The translations under genes were made by a program, and so were the position numbers. From Alphaproteobacteria bacterium (GTDB lineage Bacteria > Pseudomonadota > Alphaproteobacteria > UBA6615), in NCBI GenBank assembly GCA_002727315.1, contig PBWR01000022.1:23378-87377 (forward strand): a stretch of DNA of 64,000 nucleotides, read 5' to 3'. The notes below the pieces were generated by a model. That model saw only the letters and a list, made by a program, of their open reading frames with translations, was not told the origin of the DNA and did not search any database. Positions within the stretch are counted from its first letter, which is position 1. Each line of letters opens with the position of its first letter. Below, piece after piece: positions 31,556 through 41,330 of this stretch.

Positions 31556-32157
31556 TTATTCTAGTCCGTTGATGCCGTCGAAGGTGGCAATCGGGAAGAT
31601 GATCGCCAGTATCTTGCCGGTCATGCGGCGCGCACTCATGGACAGCCAGACCGCCAGGCACACCAGCGCGTTGTAAAGAACCGTGCGGACGAACGCTTAA
31701 TCCCGGGGAAGCGCCACCTTGACGCCGGTAATCGACGTGGCCGTGGCCTTGACGGCGCCATCGCCGAGATCAAGTGTGCCCGACCAGATAACCATCTTGG
31801 CCGTTGTCGCCGCGCCGACGATGTTGGTTATATAGACGATCGCCTAGTTGTGGATGAGTTTGGATGTCGAGACGTTTCAGTCTGTCCAGGCCATGACGAT
31901 CAGGATTTGCCGGTGAACAGCGCCGCACCGGCGATGATCACCAAAATCAGCCTGGGAGAGAAAACAATCCCGCCAAGCAGCCGTGCAGTCGGTGACGGTC
32001 ATGGTGAAGAACATGGCGCCGAAGTTAACAAAGGCGCCGGCAAGGACGCCAAGCACGACCAGGTGTAGCATTGGTAGGGTTGCCTTGCGGACACCAACAT
32101 TCCCGACAAGATGGCAATCTCGTTCGGCCCATAGGGACCTTGCGAATGTGTGCCCAT
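31556..32157 (-). pseudogene. Decayed formate/nitrite transporter (FNT) family gene
   Basis: Minus-strand pieces in several frames: GPYGPNEIAILSG; GVRKATLPMLHLVVLGVLAGAFVNFGAMFF; GGIVFSPRLILVIIAGAALFTGK; N*AIVYITNIVGA; VKVALPRD*AFVRTVLYNALVCLAVWLSMSARRMTGKILAIIFPIATF. Confidence 0.8.
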
Positions 32158-32163
32158 CGCGCG

Positions 32164-33369
32164 CTACTCCAGGACGTTGGCGGCGCGCAGGCCGGCGATC
32201 ATCGAAGACCCCATCATGAACTTGAAACTCTTGTCCGCGTTGGCCGCCACGGCACGCATCTCGTCTTGGGATTTGCGGCGTTCGGCTGGGTCTTTCTCAG
32301 CGATGAACTTGGTGTTGCGAATGGTCTGCTGACGCACGTCTTCCAGCGCCATATGGCGTCGCTGCCGGGTGTAGCGATCAAGCAGGTCCTCTTCCCCCTC
32401 GCCGCGCCAGATCTGTCCCATCTTGTCGGCGAAATTGACCGCGTCATGGACCCCCGAATTCATGCCCATGCCGCCCATGGGACTGTTGATGTGGGCCGCA
32501 TCGCCGCCGATGATGATCCGGCCCTTGCGGAAGTCCTCGGCCACGCGCTGATGGATGGTCCAAATATTCCGGTGCAGTTCGACGGTCGCACCGCCCTTGC
32601 CGAAGAACGCCTTCATGCGGGCTTCCGCCACATCGTCGCTCACCGCCACGTCGTCGGGCTCACCCTCGCGCGAGGAGAAGGTAACGCGCCAGTATTCGGG
32701 CAGGTGCAGGATCACGCACCACTCGTCCGGGTCCGAAATGTAGGCGACACCGGCAATGTCGGGCATCGCCTCGCTGACATCGAAGGTGGTGCCGTACTGG
32801 ACGACCTTCTCGTCGTAGGTGAAGCCTCCCAGCCTGACCCCGAGAGAACGGCGAATGCTGGAACGCGCGCCATCGGCGCCGAAGACATAACGTCCGGCGA
32901 AAGTCTGCTCGCCGTCGGGGGTGTCGGCGCGCACCGTCACACCGTCGGCATCCTGCTCGGCGCCCAGCACCTCATGGGAAAAGCGGACGTCGACATTGGG
33001 GAAATCCGCCAGCGTGGCGTGGAGCGCGCGGTTCAGTTCCATCTGCTCACACTGCACGCGGTATGGAAACTTGGTCTCGTCCTTCAGGGCCGACAGATCG
33101 AACTCGGCAACGACGCCTTCGTGTCGGTCGCGGAACTGCCAGACGGGGGTGATGCGTCCGTCGTTCAACACGGCATCGACCATGCCCAACTCGTCGAGAT
33201 ACTCCAGGGTCGGCGGGTGGAACGTGGTGGCGCGCCGGTGGTCCTTGGGCGAATCCTGGGATTCCAGGAGCAGGACGGGGATGTCCTGCCTGGCCAGGGA
33301 CAGGGCGGCGATTAGGCCCGTGGGGCCGCCGCCGGCAATGACTACGCGATCGGATTCTTTGGACGCCAT
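32164..33369 (-). CDS. FAD-dependent aromatic-ring monooxygenase family protein
   Basis: VVIAGGGPTGLIAALSLAR GxGxxG; GRIIIGGDAAHINSPMGGMGMNSGVHDA. Confidence 0.9.
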   Translation of the reverse strand: MASKESDRVVIAGGGPTGLIAALSLARQDIPVLLLESQDSPKDHRRATTFHPPTLEYLDELGMVDAVLNDGRITPVWQFRDRHEGVVAEFDLSALKDETKFPYRVQCEQMELNRALHATLADFPNVDVRFSHEVLGAEQDADGVTVRADTPDGEQTFAGRYVFGADGARSSIRRSLGVRLGGFTYDEKVVQYGTTFDVSEAMPDIAGVAYISDPDEWCVILHLPEYWRVTFSSREGEPDDVAVSDDVAEARMKAFFGKGGATVELHRNIWTIHQRVAEDFRKGRIIIGGDAAHINSPMGGMGMNSGVHDAVNFADKMGQIWRGEGEEDLLDRYTRQRRHMALEDVRQQTIRNTKFIAEKDPAERRKSQDEMRAVAANADKSFKFMMGSSMIAGLRAANVLE

Positions 33370-33491
33370 TCGAATATCCCGGCGGAACTTGGATGGATCA
33401 CTGTCGTTCCCTCATTTTAGCGCAGGAATCCCGGGCGCCGCACGGTCGGCATGCTTGACTCATAACCTTTCACTCCCCAAAAATGCTTTTC

Positions 33492-34247
33492 ATGAGTATG
33501 AATGATGGTGTGAAAACCGCGGTCCGCACGGTGAACCTTTTCGAGGCGTTTTCGCAACGCAAGGGGTCCATGACCCTGACCCAGATTGCCGAGAGCCTTT
33601 CGGCCCCGATCAGCAGCTGTCACGGGCTTGTCAGGACCCTCAGCGCCAAGGGATATCTCTACACATCCGAGCGGACCCGGGCGATCTATCCGACCAAGCG
33701 GTTGCTCGAAATCGCCAATACGATCGCGGCCCATGACCCGGTGCTCGAGAGTATCGTGCCGGTTCTCGAAGTTCTTCGCGACGACACCAACGAGACGGTC
33801 CTCCTGGGGCGGCGCCAGGGCGAGACGATCATGTATCTCGATGTGATCGAGGGCGGCCAGACGCTCCGCTATTCGGCGGGTGCGGGCGATATCAAGCCCA
33901 TGCATTCGAGCGCGATCGGCAAGGCGTTCCTCGGACGTCTCGATGATGGCGAGCGGGCCGCGCTTGTGGCGCGGCTGCCGCTGGACCAGCGCACCCCGGC
34001 GACGATTACGGAGCGCGAAACCCTGCGGGCCGATCTCGCCGATGGCATCGCACTCGGCTATTTCGTGACCCGGGGCGAGAATGTCGTCGATGTCATGGGC
34101 ATGGCCGCAACGGCCGATGTCTATGGAGAAACCATGGGCATCGCGATTGCCGGCCCGCTGTCGCGAATGGAAGCCGGCGAGAAAGAGCTCGGCGCGAAGC
34201 TTCTGGCGACATGCAAGAAACTCGATTCGTTCGGGGGCGTGTTATGA
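33492..34247 (+). CDS. IclR family transcriptional regulator
   Basis: AVRTVNLFEAFSQRKGSMTLTQIAESL HTH; IGKAFLGRLDD effector-domain motif. Confidence 0.9.
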   Translation: MSMNDGVKTAVRTVNLFEAFSQRKGSMTLTQIAESLSAPISSCHGLVRTLSAKGYLYTSERTRAIYPTKRLLEIANTIAAHDPVLESIVPVLEVLRDDTNETVLLGRRQGETIMYLDVIEGGQTLRYSAGAGDIKPMHSSAIGKAFLGRLDDGERAALVARLPLDQRTPATITERETLRADLADGIALGYFVTRGENVVDVMGMAATADVYGETMGIAIAGPLSRMEAGEKELGAKLLATCKKLDSFGGVL

Positions 34248-34795
34248 GCGATACGGTCCTGCGGACAGATGCTGCGGAATTCGGCTGGCCGGATGCGCTC
34301 TATGACGTGTTGGTCCGGCAGCATGTGCGCCAGGTCGCCTATGTGCCCGATGCCGGCCACAGCCGCCTGATCGAGCGCTGTGCGGACAATCCGGATATGG
34401 TCAGCACGGTCTTGACCACCGAGGAAGAAGGCGTGGCCCTGTTGGCCGGGGCGTGGCTCGGGGGCGATCGCGGTGTCCTACTCATGCAGTCGAGCGGGGT
34501 CGGCAATTGCATCAACATGTTTACGCTGATCGAGAATTGCCGCCTGCCATTGGTGACGCTTGTGACGATGCGGGGCGAGTGGGGCGAGTTCAATCCCTGG
34601 CAGGCGCAAATGGGCCAGGCGACACCGGATATTCTGACCCGCATGGGGATCCAGGTGCATTGTGTCGATGAACCTGGGGACGCCGCACCGACGCTCGATG
34701 CCGCCATCCGCCAGTCCTATGACGGCATGCTGCCGTCCGCCGTGCTGCTGTCCCAGCGCCTGATCGGCCGCAAGGCCTTTAACGAGGAAGGCTGA
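34244..34795 (+). CDS. TPP-dependent decarboxylase, N-terminal (PYR-domain) subunit; sulfopyruvate/phosphonopyruvate decarboxylase alpha-like
   Basis: TTEEEGVALLAGAWLGGDRGVLLMQSSGVGNCIN; ATGA overlap with IclR; paired with next gene. Confidence 0.78.
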   Translation: MSDTVLRTDAAEFGWPDALYDVLVRQHVRQVAYVPDAGHSRLIERCADNPDMVSTVLTTEEEGVALLAGAWLGGDRGVLLMQSSGVGNCINMFTLIENCRLPLVTLVTMRGEWGEFNPWQAQMGQATPDILTRMGIQVHCVDEPGDAAPTLDAAIRQSYDGMLPSAVLLSQRLIGRKAFNEEG

Positions 34796-34796
34796 C

Positions 34797-35381
34797 ATGG
34801 CCGGACCCTTGCTGGATCGCCGGGATGCCGTTGAGGGCCTGCTGCGTGACCGGGGCGATTTGCTGGTCGTCTCGGGCCTGGGCTCTGCGACATATGACTG
34901 CGCGGCCGTGGATGATGATCCGCGCAATTTCTATCTATGGGGTGCGATGGGTGGCACCGCGGCCGTGGCCCTCGGTCTTGCGCTCGCACAGCCGTCACGG
35001 CCCGTGCTGGCCCTCACCGGTGACGGCGACATGCTGATGGGGATGGGAACACTGGCGACCATCGGCGCATCTTCGCCGCAGAACCTGTCAGTCGTCGTCC
35101 TCGACAATGAGGTGTATGGCGAGACCGGGGCGCAGCCCACCGCGACGGCCCATGGCGTGGATCTCGTGTCGGTCGCACGCGGTTGCGGCATGGAGGCGGT
35201 AGAGGATATCCGCGACATGAACGCGGTGGGCACGCTGGCCGGGCGTATGCAGCGCTGTGAAGGGCCGCTGTTCGCAAATATCAAGATCGACACGCGAGAG
35301 TATCCGCGGGTCTTGCCGGCCCGCGACGGGGCCTACCTGCGTTCGCGGTTTCGCGAGGCCGTGCTCGGAACGTCGCCCTGA
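34797..35381 (+). CDS. TPP-dependent decarboxylase, C-terminal (PP-domain) subunit; sulfopyruvate decarboxylase beta-like
   Basis: GAMGGTAAVALGLALAQPSRPVLALTGDGDMLMGMGTLATI TPP motif. Confidence 0.82.
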   Translation: MAGPLLDRRDAVEGLLRDRGDLLVVSGLGSATYDCAAVDDDPRNFYLWGAMGGTAAVALGLALAQPSRPVLALTGDGDMLMGMGTLATIGASSPQNLSVVVLDNEVYGETGAQPTATAHGVDLVSVARGCGMEAVEDIRDMNAVGTLAGRMQRCEGPLFANIKIDTREYPRVLPARDGAYLRSRFREAVLGTSP

Positions 35382-35420
35382 TGGCGCGATCGCGGCAAGA
35401 ATTGGAAAATAGAGGAAGAA

Positions 35421-36305
35421 ATGGCTGAGAAGATCGGAATTCTGGGACTGGGTTTGATCGGGAGCCTGACGGCCGAAATCCTGATGCCCGAAGGTTATGA
35501 ATGCGCTGCGGTTCGCCGCCCGAGCACCGAGCACTTCCCTGACACCGGCGGCAAGCTGTTCGATACGGCGCGCGAGCTCGCCGAATGGTCCGATGTCCTG
35601 ATCTCGGCATTGCCGACCGTGGATTCCGCGCGCGAAGCCTTTTCCGGGCCGGACGGGGTCGTGGCCGGGGCGCACGAGGGGCTGACGGTGATCGAGATGA
35701 ATACCTTCCCTGTCGCGGTGAAGGAGGAGATGAAGGCCCTGATCGACCCGACGGCCGCCGAGATCATCGATTGCCCGATCAGTGGTACCCAGCCGGTCAT
35801 CCGTGCCGGCAAGGGGGTAATCATGATGAGCGGTGACGAGGCGCTGTGCGAAGCGGTCAAGCCGATGCTGGAGCTGGTCTGCCCCACGACCTTCTATGTC
35901 GGTGACTACGGCACCGGCATCAAACTCAAGCTGATGATCAATTTCATGGTTGGTGCGAACACCGTGGCGCTGGCCGAGGGCATGTTGTTCGGTGCCCAGA
36001 TGGGCCTGGACCCGCAGCAGATGATCGACGTGGTCGGTCCCAGCGCCGCCGGCTCGACCGTCTTCGGGATGCGCGCCGGCATCATCAAGGATCGCGCCTG
36101 GCAGCCCTGCGCGGGGCCCAGCAAGCTGCTCTGGAAGGACCTCGATATCGTCGAGGAACAGGCCGATGCGCTCGGCTTGTCCGCGCCGCTGCTGCGTATC
36201 TGCAACCAGTACTACAAGAAGATTGCGGCGGCCGACCGGCTCGAGGACGAGTGCTCGGTGGTCTATGAAATTCTCGAAGACGAGATCAAGTCCGCCGCCG
36301 AGTAG
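35421..36305 (+). CDS. NAD(P)-dependent oxidoreductase, 3-hydroxyisobutyrate dehydrogenase family
   Basis: IGILGLGLIGSLTAE Rossmann motif, DCPISGTQP, GTGIKLKLMINFM catalytic Lys region. Confidence 0.85.
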   Translation: MAEKIGILGLGLIGSLTAEILMPEGYECAAVRRPSTEHFPDTGGKLFDTARELAEWSDVLISALPTVDSAREAFSGPDGVVAGAHEGLTVIEMNTFPVAVKEEMKALIDPTAAEIIDCPISGTQPVIRAGKGVIMMSGDEALCEAVKPMLELVCPTTFYVGDYGTGIKLKLMINFMVGANTVALAEGMLFGAQMGLDPQQMIDVVGPSAAGSTVFGMRAGIIKDRAWQPCAGPSKLLWKDLDIVEEQADALGLSAPLLRICNQYYKKIAAADRLEDECSVVYEILEDEIKSAAE

Positions 36306-36310
36306 CACTC

Positions 36311-37225
36311 CTAAATGTGCGAGTAGAGCATCCGGCCCGGGACCGGCATGTCGGCGGTCAGGACCTGGCCGCTCGACGATTCCGTAATGAAGAGTGTCCG
36401 GTTGTCGGGCCCGCCATAGGCGCAGTTGGTCATCAGCGGGCCGGCGCAGGAATTGATCCTGTAGATCGGCTCGCCGGTCGGCCCGAACACCCAGATCGCG
36501 CCAAAACCCACATGGCAGACCAGGATGTTACCATCGGCGTCGGCGGCCATGCCGTCGGGCCCGGTGCCGCCCGACAGGCGCATGGTGCATCCCACCTGGT
36601 CCGCGCGCCCATGGGCGTTTAGGCGCATCCGCCACACGGCGTTGTCCCGGGTCAGCCCGACATAGAGCATCTTCTCATCCGCGCTCAGCACCAGCCCGTT
36701 CGGGCTTGGCAGGTCAGCGCAAACCAGCTCCAGCCTTCCGTCTGCGCGCAGGCAAAACACGCACCCCGTACGATCGATCAAGTCCGATGTGCCCTGGTCG
36801 GTGAAATAGAGATCACCGTTCGACGCGAATGTCAGGTCGTTGGTGCCGCGGAACCGCTCGTTACCCTGTCGCACCAGATGGGGCTCGACCGATCCGGTGG
36901 CAGGATCGAGGCGCATCAGGCCGTGATAATGATCAGCGATGATGCCGTGGCCGTCCTTGTGGAAGGCGAGGCCGTTGGGCTCGCCCTTATACGCACAGAC
37001 CATCTCGATCTCGGCGTCGGAAGAGATCCGGAACAGCCGCCCCCGGGCGACATCAACGAGCCAGAGGTTGCCGTCGCGATCGAAGGAGGGGCCTTCCAGG
37101 AAGCTGGGCGTATCCGGGCGGCCGAACAGCAGGCCTGCCCACTCGGAATCGCGGTCCGTGATTCCGTACCTGGCATTGATGTCGGCGAACGGTCTGGTCT
37201 CGATGACGGGCGGCGGTGCGAACAT
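36311..37225 (-). CDS. SMP-30/gluconolactonase/LRE family protein
   Basis: LEGPSFDRDGNLWLVDVARGRLFRI; GTNDLTFASNGDLYFTDQG. Confidence 0.88.
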   Translation of the reverse strand: MFAPPPVIETRPFADINARYGITDRDSEWAGLLFGRPDTPSFLEGPSFDRDGNLWLVDVARGRLFRISSDAEIEMVCAYKGEPNGLAFHKDGHGIIADHYHGLMRLDPATGSVEPHLVRQGNERFRGTNDLTFASNGDLYFTDQGTSDLIDRTGCVFCLRADGRLELVCADLPSPNGLVLSADEKMLYVGLTRDNAVWRMRLNAHGRADQVGCTMRLSGGTGPDGMAADADGNILVCHVGFGAIWVFGPTGEPIYRINSCAGPLMTNCAYGGPDNRTLFITESSSGQVLTADMPVPGRMLYSHI

Positions 37226-37230
37226 CGCAT

Positions 37231-38130
37231 TCAGTCTCCGGAATCGGGCCCGAGCCGGGCAACAAGCGCGTCGAACAGGTCACGTTGGCCCTTGTCCAGG
37301 AAGTCGGCACCTTCTTCGTCCAGCACTTCTTTGACCCGGCGGGCGATGAGGCCCTGGGCCTGATAGCGCGCCCTGGCGCGCCGCGTGGCGTCGGGATCGG
37401 TATGTCCGGCGCGCCACGTCGCGTGCGCCGTGATGCCGGCGTCGAGGGCGCGAAATCCGTCCTCATCGTTGCGCGCGGTGCGGATGACGGGCGGTGTCCA
37501 GCCGTCGCCGCGTTCGCGAGAGGCCACGTTTTCGATCTCCGCCGCCATCAAGTCGGCGCCGGGCAGGTCGGACTTGTTGACCACATAGATGTCCGCCATT
37601 TCCAGGATGCCCGCCTTCATGGCCTGGATCGCATCGCCGGATTCCGGCACCAGCACCAGGACCACCGTGTCGACGAGGGTGCGGATCGTATACTCCGCCT
37701 GGCCGACGCCCACGGTCTCCAGAATGATTTCATCGAATCCATGGCCTTCCATGGCGTTCAGAAGGTCGGCGGTGTTGTCCGCCAGCCCGTCATGGGCCCG
37801 GCGGCTCGGGATCGACCGGATAAAGATGTCTGGATCGTCGGCAATCGCGTCCATGCGGATGCGGTCGCCGAGGATCGAACCCTGGGAAAGGGGGCTGGTG
37901 GGATCGATCGCCAGTACGGCAATCCGGCCACTTGCGGCCTTGCGCCGCTGGGCCAGCCGGGCGATGAGCGAGCTCTTGCCGGCACCCGGTGCGCCGGTCA
38001 CGCCAATGCGTGGCAGGGATGGGGGTGCCAGATCATCTTGCTGTGCCAGGGTTTCGGTGACATCCGCATCGGCGATGCGCGTCAGGGCACGGCTGAGGTT
38101 TCGGCGCGGGTTGCGGGTTGGTCCGCTCAT
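37231..38130 (-). CDS. MeaB/ArgK-type GTPase, chaperone of acyl-CoA mutase
   Basis: GVTGAPGAGKSSLIARLA P-loop, ETVGVGQAEYTIR, NKSDLPGADLM; linked to mutase genes. Confidence 0.92.
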   Translation of the reverse strand: MSGPTRNPRRNLSRALTRIADADVTETLAQQDDLAPPSLPRIGVTGAPGAGKSSLIARLAQRRKAASGRIAVLAIDPTSPLSQGSILGDRIRMDAIADDPDIFIRSIPSRRAHDGLADNTADLLNAMEGHGFDEIILETVGVGQAEYTIRTLVDTVVLVLVPESGDAIQAMKAGILEMADIYVVNKSDLPGADLMAAEIENVASRERGDGWTPPVIRTARNDEDGFRALDAGITAHATWRAGHTDPDATRRARARYQAQGLIARRVKEVLDEEGADFLDKGQRDLFDALVARLGPDSGD

Positions 38131-39272
38131 TTCGCGGCAACCGCCTTCGGCAATCGGCCCAGCACCTCTTCCGTGTGTTCGCCCAGCAGGGGCGGCAACC
38201 CATAGCGCTGTTGATGATCGGACATCTTGATCGGGTTGCCAACCACCCGCAGCGCACCGTCGGGCGTGGGGATGACCGCGATCATCTCGCGCGATTGGGC
38301 GATGTCGCCGTCCAGCGCCTGGTCGAGCGTTTCGACGCCCGAGACCACCAGGCCCTCCTGTCCAAGCAGGTCGACCCAGTGGGCCGTGGTCTCGCCCCTC
38401 AACAACTCCGCGACGGCCGCAATCACGGCCTTCCGGTTCTCGGAGCGGGCCGTCATGGTCGCGAACTGCGGATCGTCTGCCCGCTCGGGCCAGCCCGCCA
38501 CGTCGCAGAACTTCTTCCAGAACTTGTCGGTCGAGACAAACAGCATCAGGAAGCCGTCGCGGCTCTCGAACACCTGGGCCGGGACCATATAGGGGTGTGC
38601 GCTGTTTGCCGTTCGCTGGGGGACGGATCCATGGTTGAGGTAGCCCGATGCGAGATAGTTCAGTTGGGACAGCATGGTGTCGAACAGGGAGACATCGACC
38701 TGCCCACCCTTGCCCTCGATGATCTTGGCCAGCATCCCCACCGCGCCCATCATGCCGGTCGAATTGTCGACGGCCGAATAGCCCGCCTTCGTGGGTGCGG
38801 CACCCGGGTCGCCCGTCAGGGTCATGACCCCGGTCAACGCCTGCACGATGTAGTCGTAGGCTGGTTTGTCGGCGTAGGGGCCGTCGAGGCCGAAACCGGT
38901 CAGTGCGACGCAGACGAGGGCTTCATTGTGCCGGCGCAATTGTTCGTAGGTTAGGCCGAAGCGGCGGATGGTTTCGGGCCTGAGGTTGGTGATCAAACCG
39001 TGTGCGTCGGCTGCCAGTTCGCCCAGTCGGGCCTGACCCTCCAAAGTGTTGAGATCGAGCACCACCGAACGTTTGTTGCGGTTCAGGCTTGCGAAATAGT
39101 CATTGTAGGGCCCGGTAAACTTGCTGGTGATGTTGCGCGCCATGTCGCCGCCGGGCGGCTCGACCTTGATCACGTCGGCGCCAAGGTCTCCCAGGATCAT
39201 GCTGCTGAAGGGTCCCGCCAGGACATGGCAGACCTCGATGATCCGGATACCGGCGAGGGGGCCGTCGCTCAC
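38127..39272 (-). CDS. CaiB/BaiF type III CoA-transferase
   Basis: GPLAGIRIIEVCHVLAGPFSSMILGDLGADVIKVEPPGGD, SLNRNKRSVVLDL. Confidence 0.93.
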   Translation of the reverse strand: MSDGPLAGIRIIEVCHVLAGPFSSMILGDLGADVIKVEPPGGDMARNITSKFTGPYNDYFASLNRNKRSVVLDLNTLEGQARLGELAADAHGLITNLRPETIRRFGLTYEQLRRHNEALVCVALTGFGLDGPYADKPAYDYIVQALTGVMTLTGDPGAAPTKAGYSAVDNSTGMMGAVGMLAKIIEGKGGQVDVSLFDTMLSQLNYLASGYLNHGSVPQRTANSAHPYMVPAQVFESRDGFLMLFVSTDKFWKKFCDVAGWPERADDPQFATMTARSENRKAVIAAVAELLRGETTAHWVDLLGQEGLVVSGVETLDQALDGDIAQSREMIAVIPTPDGALRVVGNPIKMSDHQQRYGLPPLLGEHTEEVLGRLPKAVAAK

Positions 39273-39667
39273 GCGCCGAGATCCGCATCGATTGCGGACA
39301 CCACATCATCGACCGTCATTTCCGCGGTGAAGATGCCGCGCGCGCCCGCTCCGCGCAGTTCGTCATGGTCTTCGCTCGGGATGGTGCCGCCGACGAAGAT
39401 GTGGATGTCGCCGGCGTCTAGATCGGTGAGACAGCGCACCGTTTCCTCGACCAGTTCCTTGTGGCTGCCCGACAGAATCGACAGGCCCACCGCGTCAACA
39501 TCCTCGTCGACCGCCACCTTGGCGATGTAGTCTGGACTGCGCCGAAGGCCGGTGTAGATGACATCGGCACCCGCATCGCGCAGGGCGAGTGCAATGATCT
39601 TCGCGCCCACGTCGTGCCCGTCGAGGCCCGGCTTGGCAATCAGGATGCGTTTTCCCTTGAGGCTCAT
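39269..39667 (-). CDS. Cobalamin-binding small subunit of acyl-CoA mutase
   Basis: KPGLDGHDVGAKIIALALRDAG (DxHxxG), GLSILSGSH, VGGTIPSED. Confidence 0.92.
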   Translation of the reverse strand: MSLKGKRILIAKPGLDGHDVGAKIIALALRDAGADVIYTGLRRSPDYIAKVAVDEDVDAVGLSILSGSHKELVEETVRCLTDLDAGDIHIFVGGTIPSEDHDELRGAGARGIFTAEMTVDDVVSAIDADLGA

Positions 39668-39676
39668 GGTTCGATC

Positions 39677-41326
39677 CTACAGTCGCACGGGTTCCTGGAA
39701 CTCGCCCCACTGCTTCTTCAGTGTCGCCACCATCTCGCCGACGGTCGCGTATGCGTGGCAGCAGTTGATCAGGTAAGGCATCATGTTCTCACTGTCGGTT
39801 GCCGCGGCCTTCTCCAGAGCCGCCAGCGAGGCCTCGACGGCGCCGTTGTCGCGGCCGTCACGTATGCGCTCGAATTTCTCGATCACCCGCGCCGAAGCCT
39901 GGGGATCGAGTTTGAACAGCTCGGCCACGCCCTCGTTCTGGTCTTCGCGGCGGAAATAGTTCTGGCCCACGACCACGGTCTCGCCGTCGTCCACCTTGCG
40001 TTTCCGTTCGGCGGCCCGCTGCGCGATCTTGAGTTGCAGCCAGCCATCCTCGACCGCCTTGGTGACCCCGCCATACTCCTCGATTTCCTCGATCACCTTG
40101 GTGATCTCTTCTTCCATACGGTCGGTCAGCCATTCGACATAGTGGCTGCCACCCAGAGGGTCGACCGTCCGGGCGATGCCGGATTCGTGGGCCACGATCT
40201 GCTGGGTGCGCACTGCGATCTCGGCCGAATGCTCCGTCGGGATCTGGTAGGCCTCGTCGAAGGCTGCGGTGAAGATGGATTGGGCACCGCCCATAACCGC
40301 CGCCATGTTCTCGATGCCGACGCGGACGACATTGTTGTAGGGCTGAGCGCCGATCAGGGAGGAGCCGCCGCACACCACGCCGAAACGGAACATCAGGGCC
40401 TTGGGGTCCTGGACGCCGTAGCGCTCGGTCAGCAGCTTCGCCCAAAGCCGCCGGCCCGCGCGGAACTTGCAGACCTCCTCGAAGAAGTCCATGTGCACAT
40501 AGAAGAAGAAGGAAAGGCGGCGTGCGAACTTCTCGACGTCACCACCGCGCGCGATCAATTCGTCGATATAGGCCAGTCCGTTGGCAAGCGTGTAGCCCAT
40601 TTCCTCGACCGCGGTGCAGCCGGCATCGCGCACATGGGCGCCGGCGATGCTGATCGCATTGAACCGGGGTGTTTGCTCATAGGAGAACAGGATCGTATCG
40701 GCGATCAGGCGCAGCGAGGGGCGCACGGGGAATATCCAGGTCCCCCGGGCGACATATTCCTTCAGGATGTCGTTCTGAATCGTGCCGGTCAGCTTCTCGC
40801 GCGGCACGCCGCGCTTGTCGGCGACCGCGCAATACATGGCGTAGACGATGGAAGCCGTACCGTTGATGGTGAACGATGTCGATATGCCGCCCAGATCGAT
40901 CCCGTCGAACAGGATTTCGGCCTCCGCCAGGTTCGATAGGGACACGCCGACCTTACCCACTTCGGACTTGGCAATCGGGTCGACCGGGTCGTAGCCGCAC
41001 TGGGTCGGCAGGTCGAGGGCGACCGACAGGCCGGTCTGGCCCTGATCGAGCAGGAAACGATAGCGCTCGTTCGATTCCTCCGCCGTGCCAAAGCCCGAAT
41101 ACTGGCGAATGGTCCACAACCGGCCACGGAACCCGTCGGGGAAAATCCCCCGCGTGAACGGATACTCGCCGGGCACGCCCTGATCCGCATCCCCGACCAT
41201 GTCGGGTGTCACGACGGGCGGCACCTCGATTCCCGACGGCGTGGCCGTGGTGGGTTTCGTCGGCGGCGCGCGGCGCGCGATTTCTTCTTCCTGATTGTCG
41301 TCCGGTGCAGCAGCGGAATCGCTCAT
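39677..41326 (-). CDS. Acyl-CoA mutase large (catalytic) subunit, methylmalonyl-CoA mutase family
   Basis: LWTIRQYSGFGTAEESNERYRFLLDQGQTGLSVALDLPTQCGYD, GTIQNDILKEY, VDPLGGSHYVEWLTD. Confidence 0.92.
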   Translation of the reverse strand: MSDSAAAPDDNQEEEIARRAPPTKPTTATPSGIEVPPVVTPDMVGDADQGVPGEYPFTRGIFPDGFRGRLWTIRQYSGFGTAEESNERYRFLLDQGQTGLSVALDLPTQCGYDPVDPIAKSEVGKVGVSLSNLAEAEILFDGIDLGGISTSFTINGTASIVYAMYCAVADKRGVPREKLTGTIQNDILKEYVARGTWIFPVRPSLRLIADTILFSYEQTPRFNAISIAGAHVRDAGCTAVEEMGYTLANGLAYIDELIARGGDVEKFARRLSFFFYVHMDFFEEVCKFRAGRRLWAKLLTERYGVQDPKALMFRFGVVCGGSSLIGAQPYNNVVRVGIENMAAVMGGAQSIFTAAFDEAYQIPTEHSAEIAVRTQQIVAHESGIARTVDPLGGSHYVEWLTDRMEEEITKVIEEIEEYGGVTKAVEDGWLQLKIAQRAAERKRKVDDGETVVVGQNYFRREDQNEGVAELFKLDPQASARVIEKFERIRDGRDNGAVEASLAALEKAAATDSENMMPYLINCCHAYATVGEMVATLKKQWGEFQEPVRL

Positions 41327-41330
41327 GGTG

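Noticed and set aside
31386-31661. 91-aa minus-strand ORF (…MRGPDPRISGSLRQDTRVKPGYDD…)
   Set aside because: Spurious translation of the palindromic repeat at 31475-31548 plus the FNT relic.
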